Of a DNA stretch of 64,000 nt, positions 1-11,905 are shown one piece after another. Origin of the DNA: Dermacentor variabilis (Eukaryota; Arthropoda; Arachnida; Ixodida; Ixodidae); NCBI RefSeq assembly GCF_050947875.1, contig NC_134569.1, positions 20,621,631-20,685,630 on the forward strand, given 5' to 3'. Each line of letters starts with the position of its first letter. The stretch's first letter is position 1. The notes beneath the pieces were generated by a model that saw only the letters and a program-made list of their open reading frames with translations, was not told the DNA's origin and searched no databases. The translations under genes and the position numbers were made by a program.

Positions 1-289
1 CTGTTTGAACACGCAACATATGGTTGCGTAAATTCACTTCTTAGCTGTTCCTGCGCGTACTATGACAGGCATCAGATTTGATGGCTACTTTATTAGTGGC
101 AAAAATTTTGAACTGCGCGAAACTAAAACTGACCACCGAGAGAGCATGACACACGGACAGGCGCAGACTCGCAGCTGACTTTTATTCCCCAAAGGCCACA
201 TATAAGTACCTTCCAGAAATACACCACTGCGCGTGCGCGGCAAAACCAATATCACCAAAAATAACTTTCTGCCCAGGCAACACGCACCC

Positions 290-427
290 TTGCTGCGCTC
301 TTCAATAAACCTCATTCTCACTACTGTGCAAACTGAGGCATCGCTGACACAATTGAGTCCCTTCTTTCTTTTATATGGTACGCCTCGTGTATCTCCCTCG
401 CTCAGCTATCACGGCATTGACACATGA
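290..427 (+). pseudogene. Possible LTR-retrotransposon (gypsy-type) pol scrap
   Basis: Translation contains LTQLSPFFLLYG followed by TPR. This resembles the motif near the end of the integrase core of Ty3/gypsy Pol proteins (pattern SPF-LLYGR-PR). Only about 45 residues are recognisable and no other integrase, protease or RT motif is seen nearby. No LTRs are visible. It would be a decayed fragment; chance similarity is possible because the motif is short. Confidence 0.33.
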
Positions 428-429
428 TT

Positions 430-984
430 TTTACTTTTTTCAGGAGCAGCTTACCCTTGCACGCCCAGTTGAGGTTGGGAAGGTGCCCACTTAATTGTGC
501 TATCATTAAATATCAGTTCATGTTAACGCAAGCGCAAATTCCCACACCTTCCACTTTAGTCTACACAGACTGCCACACGAAAGAGGCCCCTGATAGACTA
601 CCTCAACACCGCAATCTATGCAGAAATTGGTGCGTGTTTCTTTTTCCGCACCCTTGGAACCTATTTCTATTTCTTCCTATGCACGAACATAATCCAGCAA
701 GCTAGCCGGAAGCCGAGAACACCACCTCAACTCCATATTGTTTCACAACCTTTTCAAGGTTATGTGACGTCTTGTGAGCATAAGGTACATATTCGCATTT
801 CTTTATCTTTGCGTTTCCTTGCAGCTTCACAAATAGTATTTTCGGTTTTATTTCCTTTAGCACTGCCTCCGCTACTGCTGAAATGACTGATTGCGGGAAA
901 CCAACTTCTTCTTGCCTTACAATCTGCATATCAAAGCTTTCCTTTACTTTGTGTGTGCATAACTTCCTCAAAGATGACATATCA
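430..984. other. Unassigned sequence
   Basis: I see no protein motif, RNA gene or structured repeat here. The open frames are short and mutually overlapping, as expected by chance. Confidence 0.5.
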
Positions 985-1177
985 TGAGAAGCGAACAAAC
1001 AAAGACACCAAGGACAACACAGGGGAAATTACTTACGCTTACTAATTCAATTAAAGAAATGATAAATTAATAGCAATGAAAGTGGATGAAAAAGCAACTT
1101 GCCGCAGGTGGGGAACGATCCCACGTCTTCGCATTACGCTTGCGATGCTCTAACCAATTAAGCTACCACGGGCAACA
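985..1177 (-). repeat. tRNA-derived SINE (tick type)
   Basis: Read on the minus strand, the 5' part (about 1175 down to 1100) looks like a tRNA. It has an A-box-like TAGCTTAATTGG and a B-box-like GGATCGTTCCC about 40 bases further, with flanking complementary arms. It is followed by an AT-rich tail region rich in short A and T runs. A tRNA-like head with a non-tRNA body is the architecture of a tRNA-derived SINE. I recall this unit as widely dispersed in tick genomes. It is unlikely to be a functional tRNA gene because the B box is imperfect and the 3' side runs into the SINE body. Confidence 0.6.
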
Positions 1178-3017
1178 ATTTCTTTGGAGACCTTGGATTC
1201 TATATTTCCAGCACATATGGTTGTCACAGAAGGTTACGGCATTGTCTAGAAACTGAATTTTGTTATCCTTTGCCAGTGGCACTCGGCCGGAGAAATTGCC
1301 GGCAGCTTTAGCAAGGAAGGCCACGCGCACCTGCAGCGAGCGACACTCCTCCTTTAGCCGGCGATATAGACGAATACAAACACTATCGTAATGTTCTGGG
1401 TTCCATTAAAGCTACAGATTGACTAAATAAGAATATTGAAGTGGTGAAACATGCTTCTTGATATGCGTCCATAGATGGAGCAAATGCTCTACCAAATCCT
1501 ATATCGTTCTAGCGGATAAGCTATATACGTAGGCGGTATGTGTCACTTCAATGAAAGACACGTTGTAGGAAGTTGTATGGCTTAGTCACAGAACGACATG
1601 GCAACAGTGCTAGCCTGCAGTCGCTTACAAGAATGAAAGAAAAAAAGAGGTGCCCGTGAAAGAAGTGTTGCTAAGGGACCACGTCCGCTACAATCAAGGC
1701 GTAGCAACGCAGTGTGTGTGAAAGAAAGAGAACTGCATGTGGAAAGGGGAAAACAGTATAATCCCGCAAACGCTACGTTTTCAGCTACGGAGCTGGGAAA
1801 GCTTCTTCGCAAACACGAGAACAACACACAACACAGCAATACAAAAAGCGGGAGTAAGAAAAGAAAGAAAGAAATAAACGTGCAGCAGTGAGGAAAGGTC
1901 GTGAGGTGGGCATCCATTCTCACCTTGGGCTCGCAGTGGAGGTGGCAGCAGTATTTGCAGGCTGCGGAGAGAAGAGAAAAAGGAGTCAGGAAAGCCGAGG
2001 GTCAACGTCTTGCCGCTCGGGCGCTAAGAAAAGACAGAAAGTGCGCGCCACGACCGCGTTCCTTCCCGCCGCTCGCGTCGCTGTGGCGGGCGTCGTCTCT
2101 CATTTCTCAAGGCGGATGCACGCCACACGACGGCACACAAGCACGCGTCTTTGTCTCCGCAACGCCAAGACCGTGAAGTACGGTACATCCCACAAACCCT
2201 GCCTTCGCATGCTTCGCAATGCCACCACCGTCGGGATGGTAGGACGTGCACTGGCGGTCGAGGGCGCTGAAGCCGCGTAACGGGAAGAGCGACTCGAAGT
2301 GTCAGGGAACGCTCGCACACGAGTAACAGGCAAGCGGTAGACTAAGAAACTGCGAACAACGTCACCATCTATACATATATACACGCATCCAACGCGCGTG
2401 TTGGGCTCTACGCTTTAGTCGAGTGGTGCGTATCAAGCCGTAAGAACTAATGGCGATGCGCCCAATTACAATTTTCATTCTAAGCAGCGTGCAACCTCAT
2501 GTAATGTTTATCGCCAAATCAGACTGATGCGCCGAGTAAGACGTCTATGCAGCGATGTCACGAGGAGACAAAGACAACGTGTGGGACCCGTCGAGAGAAG
2601 AATGGCGATGGCAGGTGCACGTACAGGGACGTGCGGCAAATAGCCAGCTACATTTAAGGAGTCTGTACACCTATGGTACCATAGTGGCACGCACGCACTC
2701 ATTCCGAAAGATTCGCCAAGAATGAGCAGGCACCCATGTGGCACACAGCGAATGGCAAAACCAAAGAAAATGCAGTAAGCAAAATAACCCACCGAATATA
2801 ACGCGTATTTTTTTATTGAAACGAAAATAAAAGAAACAGATGTAGTCACCTTATAATGGTGACCGCTACTCCATTTCGCATAGCAGAAGAAACAATATAA
2901 AAAAGATATATATAGCAAGAAAAGGTAAAGAAACCACGTCATAGGGTCAGAAACCCACTAAACGCAGTCCTATACACTCGTGAACATATAAATATGAAAG
3001 ACAAATACAATGTGTTT
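1178..3017. other. Unassigned intergenic or intronic sequence
   Basis: No gene or repeat family is recognised. The part from about 1930 to 2330 is GC/CpG-richer and carries overlapping open frames on both strands (up to 130 codons). These are arginine-rich and have no recognisable domain, so I treat them as composition-driven. Confidence 0.45.
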
Positions 3018-3256
3018 AATATTAAATTGTGGGGTTTTAAGTGCCAAAACCACTTTCTCATTATGAGGCACGCCGTAGTGGGGGGACTCCGGAAATTTCG
3101 ACCACCTGGTGTTCTTTAACGTGCACCTAAATCTAAGTACACGGGTGTTTTCGCATTTCGCCCCCATCTAAATGCGACCGCCGTGGCCGGGATTCGATCC
3201 CGCGACATCGTGCTCACCAGCCTAACACCATAGCCACTGAGCAACCACGGCGGGTC
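3018..3256 (-). repeat. Ruka-like tRNA-derived SINE, copy 1
   Basis: On the minus strand the element starts near 3256 with a tRNA-like head: A-box-like TTGCTCAGTGGC and B-box-like GGGATCGAATCCC. A conserved body follows, ending in an AT-rich stretch near 3020. Two more copies of the same body occur at 16764-16995 and 39650-39857. The body sequence (for example GGTTTTA-GTGCCAAAACCAC and TTTAACGTGCACCTAAA on the plus strand) matches my recall of Ruka, a SINE first described from Rhipicephalus appendiculatus. Family assignment is from memory; the three-copy relation is visible here. Confidence 0.75.
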
Positions 3257-5135
3257 ACAATGAGTTTGTAAACAAAGACAGAATCAAACAGAAGCGGCCG
3301 TGGCGTACTATATTCGATTACGAAGTCGGTGCGCCTTAGACGTACTTTTGAGCCGACATTATGTGTTAACGTTTTATGGATGTTTATGGAGAAAAGAGGC
3401 GCGCTTACTGTCCCTATACTGTCGATCAGCATGCAGCTAGGGGTTAGATTCATATTGCATAAGTATACGAAGTATAAGAAAGTATATAAGAAAGGAGGTG
3501 GTATACTTGCATTCGACGCACATATAACCATCGTTGTAACAAGATAAACATATCAACAAATATATCCGCCGAACACACACATGAGCAACAGCCACGCCAA
3601 ACCCGGTAGAGTAGGCAAAGACTGTTTCACTTTGGAGCTGACAAAAAATATCCGAATCATTGCCACGTTGCTTTCATTCCCTGGCGCGGTAATGGTAGCG
3701 TTTTAGTCGAGTACAACGTTTCTGCAATGAAATGGTTACAGACGTGTTCTTTCTCTTATATTCCTTTTGCTTATTTCGTGATCAACACCCTTAACCCTAA
3801 CCCCTGCTTAGGCCACTGAACCATCATCCTTCATCTGCAACGAGGAAAGAGAAAGAGACACGTGAAATTATTCCCTCTTTGGGAGGGGAAGTGGTCTGTA
3901 CAGGACATGTCACCTGGGTACGCGCTGCGTATGCTCCATCCACTCATGAACATGAACACCAGTAGAACTTACGAATGGATGTTTTTACGATAGATAATAA
4001 GCACATTAAAAAGAACGTGTCGTTATTCATTGGTGTGAGGCCGATAACACGGCATTTACCTACACCTCCCCCTTTTCACCGCGCGCTGGGTTGCTGCCCT
4101 CCCCTTGGCAGGAACTGTCCGTGTCAGGCTTCGTGGTAAAACATACGAAAAAAAGAACACGCACTGCGGAAGTCCGGGCGGGAAATGAGACGCCCGTTCA
4201 CGGCAGTGCACCTTTCGTTAGGGGCGTATACGAGCCGACAGGGTTGCGACGGCAGAGGACGTGCCAGGTGGCACGTGTACTTTGTGATCACTGTCCATTT
4301 TGGGAGCCTCCTCTATTAGACATTGTCAGAGGGATGTCTGCGCAACCATTGAGAAATTTCTATTTTGTTGAACTCGCTCAATTCTTGGAACATTAGGTCA
4401 TTTTACTTCTGCTGTGATCTTAAAGTTTTTCATGGGCGTTTCTTGTTAGAGTTGACTAATTATCTTTCTAATCCCATCCGACCCTCGGCCACTCACACGT
4501 AGCGAGTGTGGAACACCGAACCAAACCAGGCCAAACCAAGCCATGATACGCCACGACTTGCTTGAACAAGGTCTGCACCACTTTAGCGATAGAAGATAGA
4601 AGAAAATTGTACCTATTGGCTAGGCAAACTGATTTGTGCCGGTTGTATCGGGAAAAAAAAATACGGTAAACCAGATTGCGTATAGAACAGGCAGAGAATG
4701 AACGCACAGAAATGGGAGCCTCGCGACCATGAAAACATGAGCCCTCTCTGCCTCCGTCCAGTTAGTTTGGCAACGGCTGAGTGCGAGCGGTTTAGTATAG
4801 AACACCTCAGAGTAGACGCTTCTGTGGGCGAGACTTGGAACAGGTTCAAGGATGCGCCTCTAACCACCAGCCGGAAATGTCTAGAGCACTTACCGTTACC
4901 AGCGCGCAAGAAAACAAGAGGCTTTATTTTTTCACCGAAACAGAATACGTTTCATCACAAAAAGACCTCAACATGGCCAACACCGCATAGCCTGCAATAG
5001 ATAAGCAAGGATAAAAAAGGACCGCATAGAAATGGATGAAGATACGTCCGTGGCACCAGTGTAGACATTATGCATATCGGCGACCAATACCAATACGCAA
5101 CCAAATTGCAATGTAATAAACTACTATTAATTTTT
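3257..5135. other. Unassigned sequence
   Basis: No coding or repeat family is recognised. A short CCCTAACCCCTA-like string near 3790-3805 is too short to be an interstitial telomere block. Confidence 0.45.
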
Positions 5136-5144
5136 AGAAAACCT

Positions 5145-5395
5145 TCCTGTGCGCAAAACAAACAGGGACAGATAAAAGGAGTAACACAAGGACGAGCGCT
5201 GTCTAACAACTCAAAAACGCACAAAAAGTTTTTTTTAAGAGTTGTTAGAGTGCGCTCGTTCTTGTGTTGCTCCTTTTTTTTTGTCCCTGTTGGTTTTGCG
5301 CACAAGAAGTTTTTCTAATAGTTATCCGAAAGCGCTCGTCCTTGTGTTGCTCCTTTTCTTTGTCCCTGTTTGTTTTGCGCAGAAAAAGTTTTTGT
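5145..5395. repeat. Fold-back repeat with an extra tandem arm
   Basis: A segment at about 5150-5215 (TGCGCAAAACAAACAGGGAC onward) is followed by its near-perfect reverse complement at about 5238-5302. A second copy of that complement arm lies at about 5325-5385. All three arms share the AACACAAGGACGAGCGC core or its complement. This gives one hairpin plus one additional direct copy of the right arm. It fits a fold-back or MITE-like element that has partly duplicated. No ORF is present. Confidence 0.65.
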
Positions 5396-5879
5396 AAAAA
5401 TGAATCTGTTCCAACTAGGCGGACTCGCAGTTATATTATTACTTATTATAAAGAACACGTGTCATAAATTCCGAACGGATTCCTTGTTTTTAATCGCGCA
5501 TTTATTGTGTCATTTCTCCTCTCAAGATATATCTAAAAATAGATGCGTCGAGGAAACTTGCCGTCACCAGACCAACAATTCAGTGTCCTAATTTCGCGCA
5601 TTCAAGTCCACTCACCAAGCTCTCCTCATTGCAGATACGACATCCTCCCGTGAAAAAGCAAATATATTGAGTAGGCATTGTCTGGATCCCCCCTTATCAA
5701 AATGCAGCATTTTCTTATACATGCCAATTGCGAGGATAGCGCTTACTAAACCACTAAAGGCATCACTTTAGTTAGCTTTTTCTTTTATGTATGCTATATG
5801 TCCATGCTCACGTACTCCTTCCGCTCACATTTCAAGATACGCCGGGGGAGCTTTCTAGATTTATACCAGCAGCTCTCAC

Positions 5880-6420
5880 CGCTCTCGTGCGTTACGTCCT
5901 CGCTGCATACGGTGCGGTGCGCCTGCTTAGCCAATGAAATGTGCCACAGTGTGTAGCTTCAAAGTGCATCGCAACCAAGAGCGAGTTGCGTATGCGGGTG
6001 CAAACGTGAAACTGAGAGCGAAACCGCGGCTTCGCGGCAAACGACGAGAACGGGTGCCGCTCGCGCACGCGCGCTTCGCCCGAAGCCTGAACGGGAGCCG
6101 AACGCGGCGAAGCCTGAACGGGAGCCGGAGCCGCGGGCACCGACGAGCGCGACGTCGCGGCTGGGCGCCGTGTGTACTACGCGCGCCGAGTGAGCCCAGC
6201 TGCTCGACCTCTTCAGGCCACCCTGCCACCGCACATGAGGCGCGGCACCACGCGGACACCCAGAATAGACGAGCGCCTCACAGCGTGCCAGCAGTGCCCG
6301 GCTCGCCACTGTGCGCCTATTTTCTATCTGCACGGGCCGGGCTCGGCCGCGCGAGCGCGTGTGCGCGCGCGGGCCTTGCAACGGTTGCCGCCGAGCTGTG
6401 GGACGTGTAAACATTTACGT
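5880..6420. other. GC/CpG-rich block with a short tandem repeat
   Basis: The block is strongly enriched in CG dinucleotides compared with its AT-rich surroundings. A 24-bp unit containing GAAGCCTGAACGGGAGCC is repeated about twice near 6083-6130. Long frames are open on both strands, the usual effect of high GC. It could be a promoter-type island or a GC-rich repeat; I recognise no protein in it. Confidence 0.5.
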
Positions 6421-6880
6421 ACCGACTGGTCCTAGACAACAAAGGTACTGGAAGCATTGAGCCATGACGTCCCGTTAGTGGGTCGACGGCTCTAACGCGA
6501 AGCACGCTGTGTCGGGACACAACTCTGTAATTTCATGAAGATAATCACTAGAGAAAACATTCTGAGGAAATTAGTTTAAAAGGATACTGGAAGTAAAAGG
6601 AAACAAAAAGAAACACAATTAGGCCAGCGGACCGGTTTCGAGCAATTCGGATTGCCGCGCACAAATGAAACCACGGAATTTATGAAGGCGATTGCTTCTG
6701 TTTTCATGAAATAATGCAGGGGGAGGGGGGGAGAATTAAGGCGCAATTTGAAAATGTTCGTGTACTTGCATTAAAGTTCACGTTAAATAACTCCGGATGG
6801 TCCAAATTAATCCGGCGTCCTCCATTACGACGTCGCTCACAGCCAAGCGTTGCTTTTAGACACCCAGCACTGAGACACCC
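6421..6880. other. Unassigned sequence
   Basis: Nothing recognisable apart from a stretch around 6750-6830 with ordinary composition leading into the microsatellite. Confidence 0.4.
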
Positions 6881-6892
6881 AACACACACTGT

Positions 6893-6910
6893 GTGCGTGC
6901 GTGTGTGTGT

Positions 6911-6969
<59 letters not shown>

Positions 6970-7114
6970 GGACGGACGGACGGACGGACGGACGGACGGA
7001 CGGACGGACGGACGGACGGACGGACAGACGGACGGACGGACGGACGGACGGACGGACAGACAGACAGACAGACGGACGGACGGACGGACGGACGGACGGA
7101 CGGACGGACGGACG

Positions 7115-7153
<39 letters not shown>

Positions 7154-7186
7154 GGACGGACGGACGGACGGACGGACGGACGGACG

Positions 7187-7229
<43 letters not shown>

Positions 7230-7262
7230 GGACGGACGGACGGACGGACGGACGGACGGACG

Positions 7263-7301
<39 letters not shown>

Positions 7302-7350
7302 GGACGGACGGACGGACGGACGGACGGACGGACGGACGGACGGACGGACG

Positions 7351-7381
<31 letters not shown>
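6893..7381. repeat. (GT)n then (GACA)n/(GACG)n compound microsatellite
   Basis: A short GT/GC run precedes a strictly in-register array of 117 tetranucleotides from 6911. The units are only GACA or GACG, arranged in blocks. Read in order, the block sizes are A14 G14 A1 G7 A4 G12 A8 G10 A9 G10 A8 G14 A6, where A is GACA and G is GACG. The unit length never slips out of phase. The long DRQT/DGRT and SVRP/SVCL frames across it (up to 286 codons) are artefacts of the repeat, which lacks stops in several frames. Confidence 0.97.
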
Positions 7382-7649
7382 CTCTGCAGGATGCCCCCTG
7401 GTCCCTGAGCGGTTGCTGGCAGAGATCGCAGCGTTGTGTCTTGCGGAACTGTTTGTTGCGGAAGGCGTGCCGAGCCTCCACGCCGCCGACGTCCACGCCG
7501 CGTACCTGCACAGAAAGCAAAAGTCGTTGTGAGATAAGAAAAAAATTAAAAAATAAGAAGGCAACAGTAAATACCTATGCAGCTCTCACGCACTGCACGA
7601 ATCAATGTTACGAGAAGCATTTTGTAAGCAGCACGCTTTCCAACATCGT

Positions 7650-7684
7650 TTGGTCCATTTGCAAAGTGTTTGCAAATGGACCAA
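7650..7684. repeat. Perfect 16-bp inverted repeat, 3-nt loop
   Basis: TTGGTCCATTTGCAAA, then GTG, then the exact reverse complement. The arms are 16 bp with no mismatch. Such a tight hairpin is not expected by chance in this composition and suggests the terminus of a fold-back element. Confidence 0.8.
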
Positions 7685-8384
7685 CGTTTTCCTGCAGGTT
7701 AAGCAATTGTGTGCGTGACGCGAGCGTGTGCGTCACGACAGAAACAAAACCGACAACGACGGCGACGAAGGTTACCACGACGGCAATAGCACGGCGACTG
7801 CTTTTATCTTTATTCTTTTTTGTTCATCCGGCGAAGAAACGCTACAACTTGTTTTCTTGCGACTTGGCCCGGTTCTGAAGGCGGTGCAGCTTAACCCATC
7901 GTCTGAAAGCACTACGTGTAGTAACAACGAGGGAAGAATATGATAAACTGGCTCTTCGTGTGGAGGAGTGGGGATGAGGAAGGAGCGGCTTATAGCATAC
8001 GCTTTTCTTCTGGATACCTTACTTAGCTATGTGCTCGATTAGCGTCCGACATAACGGTCACGTTTGTCACAGCCATGACAGCCAGCTGTTGTACAAACCT
8101 TCGTTGTGGTTAGAACGACAGGAGGTCGAGATAGCTGAACACGAATTTATTGTGGTGAAACGCCTTATCCACTATTTAGTGTCCATCAGCGACATCATGT
8201 GAGCCTTAAGTTTCATCATTTCCTGCCTTCAATTTTCTTTAAGATAAGCACGCTCTTTAACAGCGAGAAACGCCGCCACAGCCCTCTCACTGAACACTAG
8301 TACGTCATATCTCTTCCCCTTTCCGCCACCCTTTCCGCCCCCAGCTCTATTTAGTTTCTCGCCTTCGCTATCAGCTCCCTTACA
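7685..8384. other. Unassigned sequence
   Basis: No recognised features. A CpG-richer stretch at about 7710-7800 contains short (ACGACGG)-like simple sequence. Confidence 0.4.
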
Positions 8385-8389
8385 GTAAC

Positions 8390-9553
8390 CTGGGCTCCAT
8401 CGACATACGTAAATTAGATGTCCTCTTACGTAAGGCCACAGAGCTAGCCCTGGGTCTCGCTGTCAGCAGCAGCACCTCCCTTCTGCTCCAGATGGGCGTT
8501 CATAACACGACCGATGAGAATCTCTATTCGTACACGCAATGAAGAGGTTCGCCTAGGCTTCACCCGACAAGGACTCACTATATCCTTGAGCGCTTATACT
8601 ATTCCGGCCCATGGTTTTTATTACGCATCCTTCAGTAGTCCCTGCTGCTACACAAAGGCTTTTCAAGTCGCCCCTCTTCCACGACGCATGCAGCCGCAAA
8701 GGGACGCGTTTTGTATTACCAGCGCTACCTTCGTATCTCTCGCATCCCTGTTTTTCCACTGACGCAAGCACATCTCCCCGCGGTTCCGCTGTCGTCGTAC
8801 TTTCACAATCCCTAGATATAGTTCACAGCGAACTGCTTCCACTACTGATCCCACGATAGCAGAGCTACATGCTCTGGCTGCAGTTTTCCGTCATATACCT
8901 GCAAATTCTTTACAACCTCCGATCATACTTACTGATTCGATGGACGTTTGTCGCAAAATTCTGCAAGGAACGCTTCCCGCCCCACTTGCCTCTTTCATAA
9001 CACATCCTTTACGCACACCGGAGGAGGTTGTGTGGATTCCTGGTCATGCGGGACTGTCGGGGAATGAACGGGCTAACCAGTTAGCCCTTGAAGCTTTACG
9101 CCAGGCTCCCGACATTCCCGAACCAACTCTGTAAACTTCGCTCTATATACAGCCTAGAACCCTATCGTTTCTTTAGGCGCGTCTTTCCCCCTCCCCACTC
9201 GGCACTCCCGCGTGCTCATGGCGTTCTACTGCGGCAGGCGCAGTCCAACTTTTTGCACTCACGAACCCGCCTACACCTTCTCCGCGCTTTCGCAGATGAA
9301 CCTCCACCTGTGTGCACTTCTAGTGTAAGTTACTCCAACTCCCAACACAGACTGTGGCAGTTGCCCCCACCTGTATCGTCCCCCTCTCTTTCCTTGTCCC
9401 TCCACTCCTCTATTCCATCGGCTGCGTGGCTAACACAAGCCACCTCCTTAGCGGCACAAGAGTACCTGGTGGAGTTCACCAACGCTGCGCTGAAGGACTG
9501 CACCAGCGAGAGCCTCCACAAGCTCCAATATTGATTTTAAATAAAGTGTTCAT
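8390..9553 (+). pseudogene. LINE 3' part: thumb/connection, RNase H, C-terminus
   Basis: A 5'-truncated, frameshifted non-LTR retrotransposon. Around 8410-8520 the translation reads ATELALGLAVSSSTSLLLQ followed by MGVHNTTDE, typical of the region after the RT domain in RNase H-bearing LINEs. At 9030-9090 it reads VVWIPGHAGLSGNERANQLA, the RNase H motif with the conserved WxPGHxGxxGNExAD-like pattern. The last frame ends with a TGA at 9532-9534. An AATAAA follows at 9540-9545, then (TC)n. The RNase H domain places it in the I/Jockey/R1-type groups. No RT catalytic motif is left and several frame changes are needed, so it is dead. Confidence 0.78.
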
Positions 9554-9699
9554 CTCTCTCTCTCTCTCTCTCATCCATCCATCCATCCATCCATCCATCC
9601 ATCCATCCATCCATCCATCCATCCATCCATCCATCGATCCATCCATCCATCCATCCATCCATCCATCCATCCATCCATCCATCCATCCATCCATCCATC
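9553..9699. repeat. (TC)n plus (CATC)n microsatellite at a LINE 3' end
   Basis: A 20-bp TC run passes directly into about 32 units of CATC with one substitution (CATCGATCC) near 9636. It lies immediately 3' of the LINE polyadenylation-type signal, so the simple sequence probably grew from the LINE tail. The MDGW and IHPS frames across it are artefacts. Confidence 0.95.
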
Positions 9700-11020
9700 T
9701 ATTCCGTTCACGCAGCGTTGGGTAGAAATCCGGATACCGTGCTCATTAACCTCCATATGGCCGCTCCCTCTCAAGAAGGCTCTGATTAATGTACCTCCCG
9801 CTGATGAAAAATGCTTTCAGGTAGTGAAGGAGAGAGTCGACTTGCTTTAATTTTCTTCCATCTTGTTTTGTTTAAATTTTGCTTTCTACGTGATCAGATA
9901 ATCTGTGGAAACATATATTTAGGGATACAATCATCACTTCTCGAATTCATATCTTCGCGCAAGCGACACCAGCGCTTTGCATACACAATACGAAAGTGCT
10001 ACGAATGTTCAATCATATATTTGGAAAGATGCAGCACAAATACAACGTGTCCATAAACTATGACGCATTCGCGACGGAAGTTCTTTCCCTTAATTAAAGT
10101 CTACTTTGCAGTGGCTTTGTATGCTTAGTATGCGTGGTGGGTAGCGTTAGCTCTTTGCACTTATAATCTCAGCGCCGAACTTCCTTTTAATGATATGTTT
10201 CTTAATCATTCCTTCATTTAGAAGGGCACATCACAAGTGCTACAATTCATGCGTTGTTAACGTAGCTATCTTTTAAACCGAAGCATTGCCCGGTAGCCTC
10301 ACATATCGCTACTGCTATTGCATTAATCGTTATACAACTACCTGCGTTTTACGTCTAACACATTTTAAAGAATTGTACAGCTCTTTTACTGCCATAAAGA
10401 AATTTCGCATCACGGTAACAAGCATTCTTTGTTGCTAATTACTCAATGAAGTACTTCGATCACATCACTATTTGTCCTCTTTGTCCGTGCGTTATGGCGG
10501 GAGAATAAAAGCAGTTGTTAGTAGCGCTTCTGTGTGTGTCCCACTCATTTTGTGGCCGTCCTGGTTAGCGCTGTCCTCTTTCACTGGACATGTACCAACT
10601 CGCCGCTACAGAAGTTCTCGAAAAGAGAAAATGAAAAACCACCGCCAATTATATGCGCCTCTAAGAAAAAAGTCAGGTAGTAACAGAAGTGGACTGGTCT
10701 TGCTGCTGATCGACAAATGAAAAATCTGCAGGAACACACCAACAGACAGACAACAAAGAGAAGCGTTCACTGGTCGATGCGGACCAACAACGCGATATGC
10801 TTGACAAACAAAGTAAGAACAAAGCCGCGCTGTAAGGGCTAAACTTTCTTTTAAAGTTGTGAGACGCGCTGCAAAGTTGTTAGACAAGGCACTGCCACGT
10901 AAAATTTGGGCAGAAAATGTTAATATTTTTTGTATTTACGAATGACGGTTCGCGAATGCAGAAGCTCCTGAAAGTCTTGGGGAATACGCATGTGCATGCT
11001 CAGTGAGCTAGCGAGAAATA
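9700..11020. other. Unassigned sequence
   Basis: AT-rich to about 10450, then mixed. I see no protein motif or structured repeat that I can name. Confidence 0.4.
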
Positions 11021-11028
11021 GGGATAAG

Positions 11029-11170
11029 GGGAAAGGGCAGGGAGGCTATCCTGATCAGAATATTTGGTTTGCTACCCTGTACTAGGAAAACGGTCTTATG
11101 GGACGAAGAAGAGATAAAGGGAGAGAGTGACTACATCCCCCAGTCGAGCACATCGGAGTCACGGAACAGA
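11029..11170 (-). repeat. LINE 3'-tail repeat (diverged copy)
   Basis: It carries GGCAGGGAGG then TTTGCTACCCTGTACTAGG, the diverged reverse complement of the LINE 3' tail seen intact at 18227-18300 and 27697-27790 (AGGGAGGTTAA ... GCTACCCTACACTGGGGG). Only the tail portion is recognisable. Confidence 0.5.
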
Positions 11171-11479
11171 AAAAGAAAATTACGGCAGAACCCATCTCAC
11201 GATGGCTGTCGACGAGTACACGCATATCACTTTCAGCCGACGTACAGCGTGCTGGTCGTTTAAAAGCAAACGGATAAAACCCATTAATGATCGTCACACG
11301 AAAATAGCTGGCGCCTCATCAGTGGGAGCAGAAGATGGAAAGAAGCAGCGGATATTTAGGCGGCGTAAAAGGCACGCGCAAGTCCGTGTCCATACGCAGG
11401 AAAGCCGCGATTACGGTTAAAGAAAACAGAGGGAGGGGAAAAAACAAGACGGCCCCGTGAAAAGAACGAAGGAAAAAAG

Positions 11480-11905
11480 ATGAATAAAATGCGGGTAGCT
11501 GGGAGTGCCTTGAAGAATGGCCGTGCCGGGGTCGACATGTCCCGCGCACGAACAGACAGCTCAGGCGCGAGTGCAGGAAGCGTCGATCCTTCCTCGCAGT
11601 CGGCGGCGCAGAAGGGTTGTGCGGCGCCCGCGGTGGCCAGACGGGGCACGCACAACGCGTGGCCCAGCGTGCATGCTAATCAGTCCAGCGGGCAGGGCAG
11701 CCGCACGCACACACGGAGGCCCCACCGCATGTTGGCAGCCTGCAGGCGAGCGAGCACTCGCCGCGGCCGGGCAGAGCCGAGGTCGCGCAGGATGAAACCA
11801 ATCGGCCTCAAGGAACCCGCTCTTTGAACAGTCTCGTGGCACGCTTTCGCCGCGACGAAGCGCGGCTTGAGCAGAACCACCGGTACGCGGTCTGCCCAAC
11901 ACACC
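11480..11905. other. GC/CpG-rich block
   Basis: Dense CG dinucleotides; overlapping open frames up to 115 codons on both strands without any recognisable domain. It could be a promoter island. No TATA box or splice pattern decided its orientation. Confidence 0.4.

Noticed and set aside
1100..1177. Functional tRNA gene
   Set aside because: The B box is off consensus and the unit continues into a SINE body.
3785..3806. Telomere-like CCCTAACCCC string
   Set aside because: Fewer than three units and not the arthropod TTAGG repeat; chance.
6704..7564. 286- and 272-codon frames (SVRPSVCL and DRQTDGRT repeats)
   Set aside because: They are translations of the tetranucleotide microsatellite, open in several frames on both strands.
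9476..9774. MDGWMDGW and IHPSIHPS frames
   Set aside because: Translation of (CATC)n; no coding meaning.
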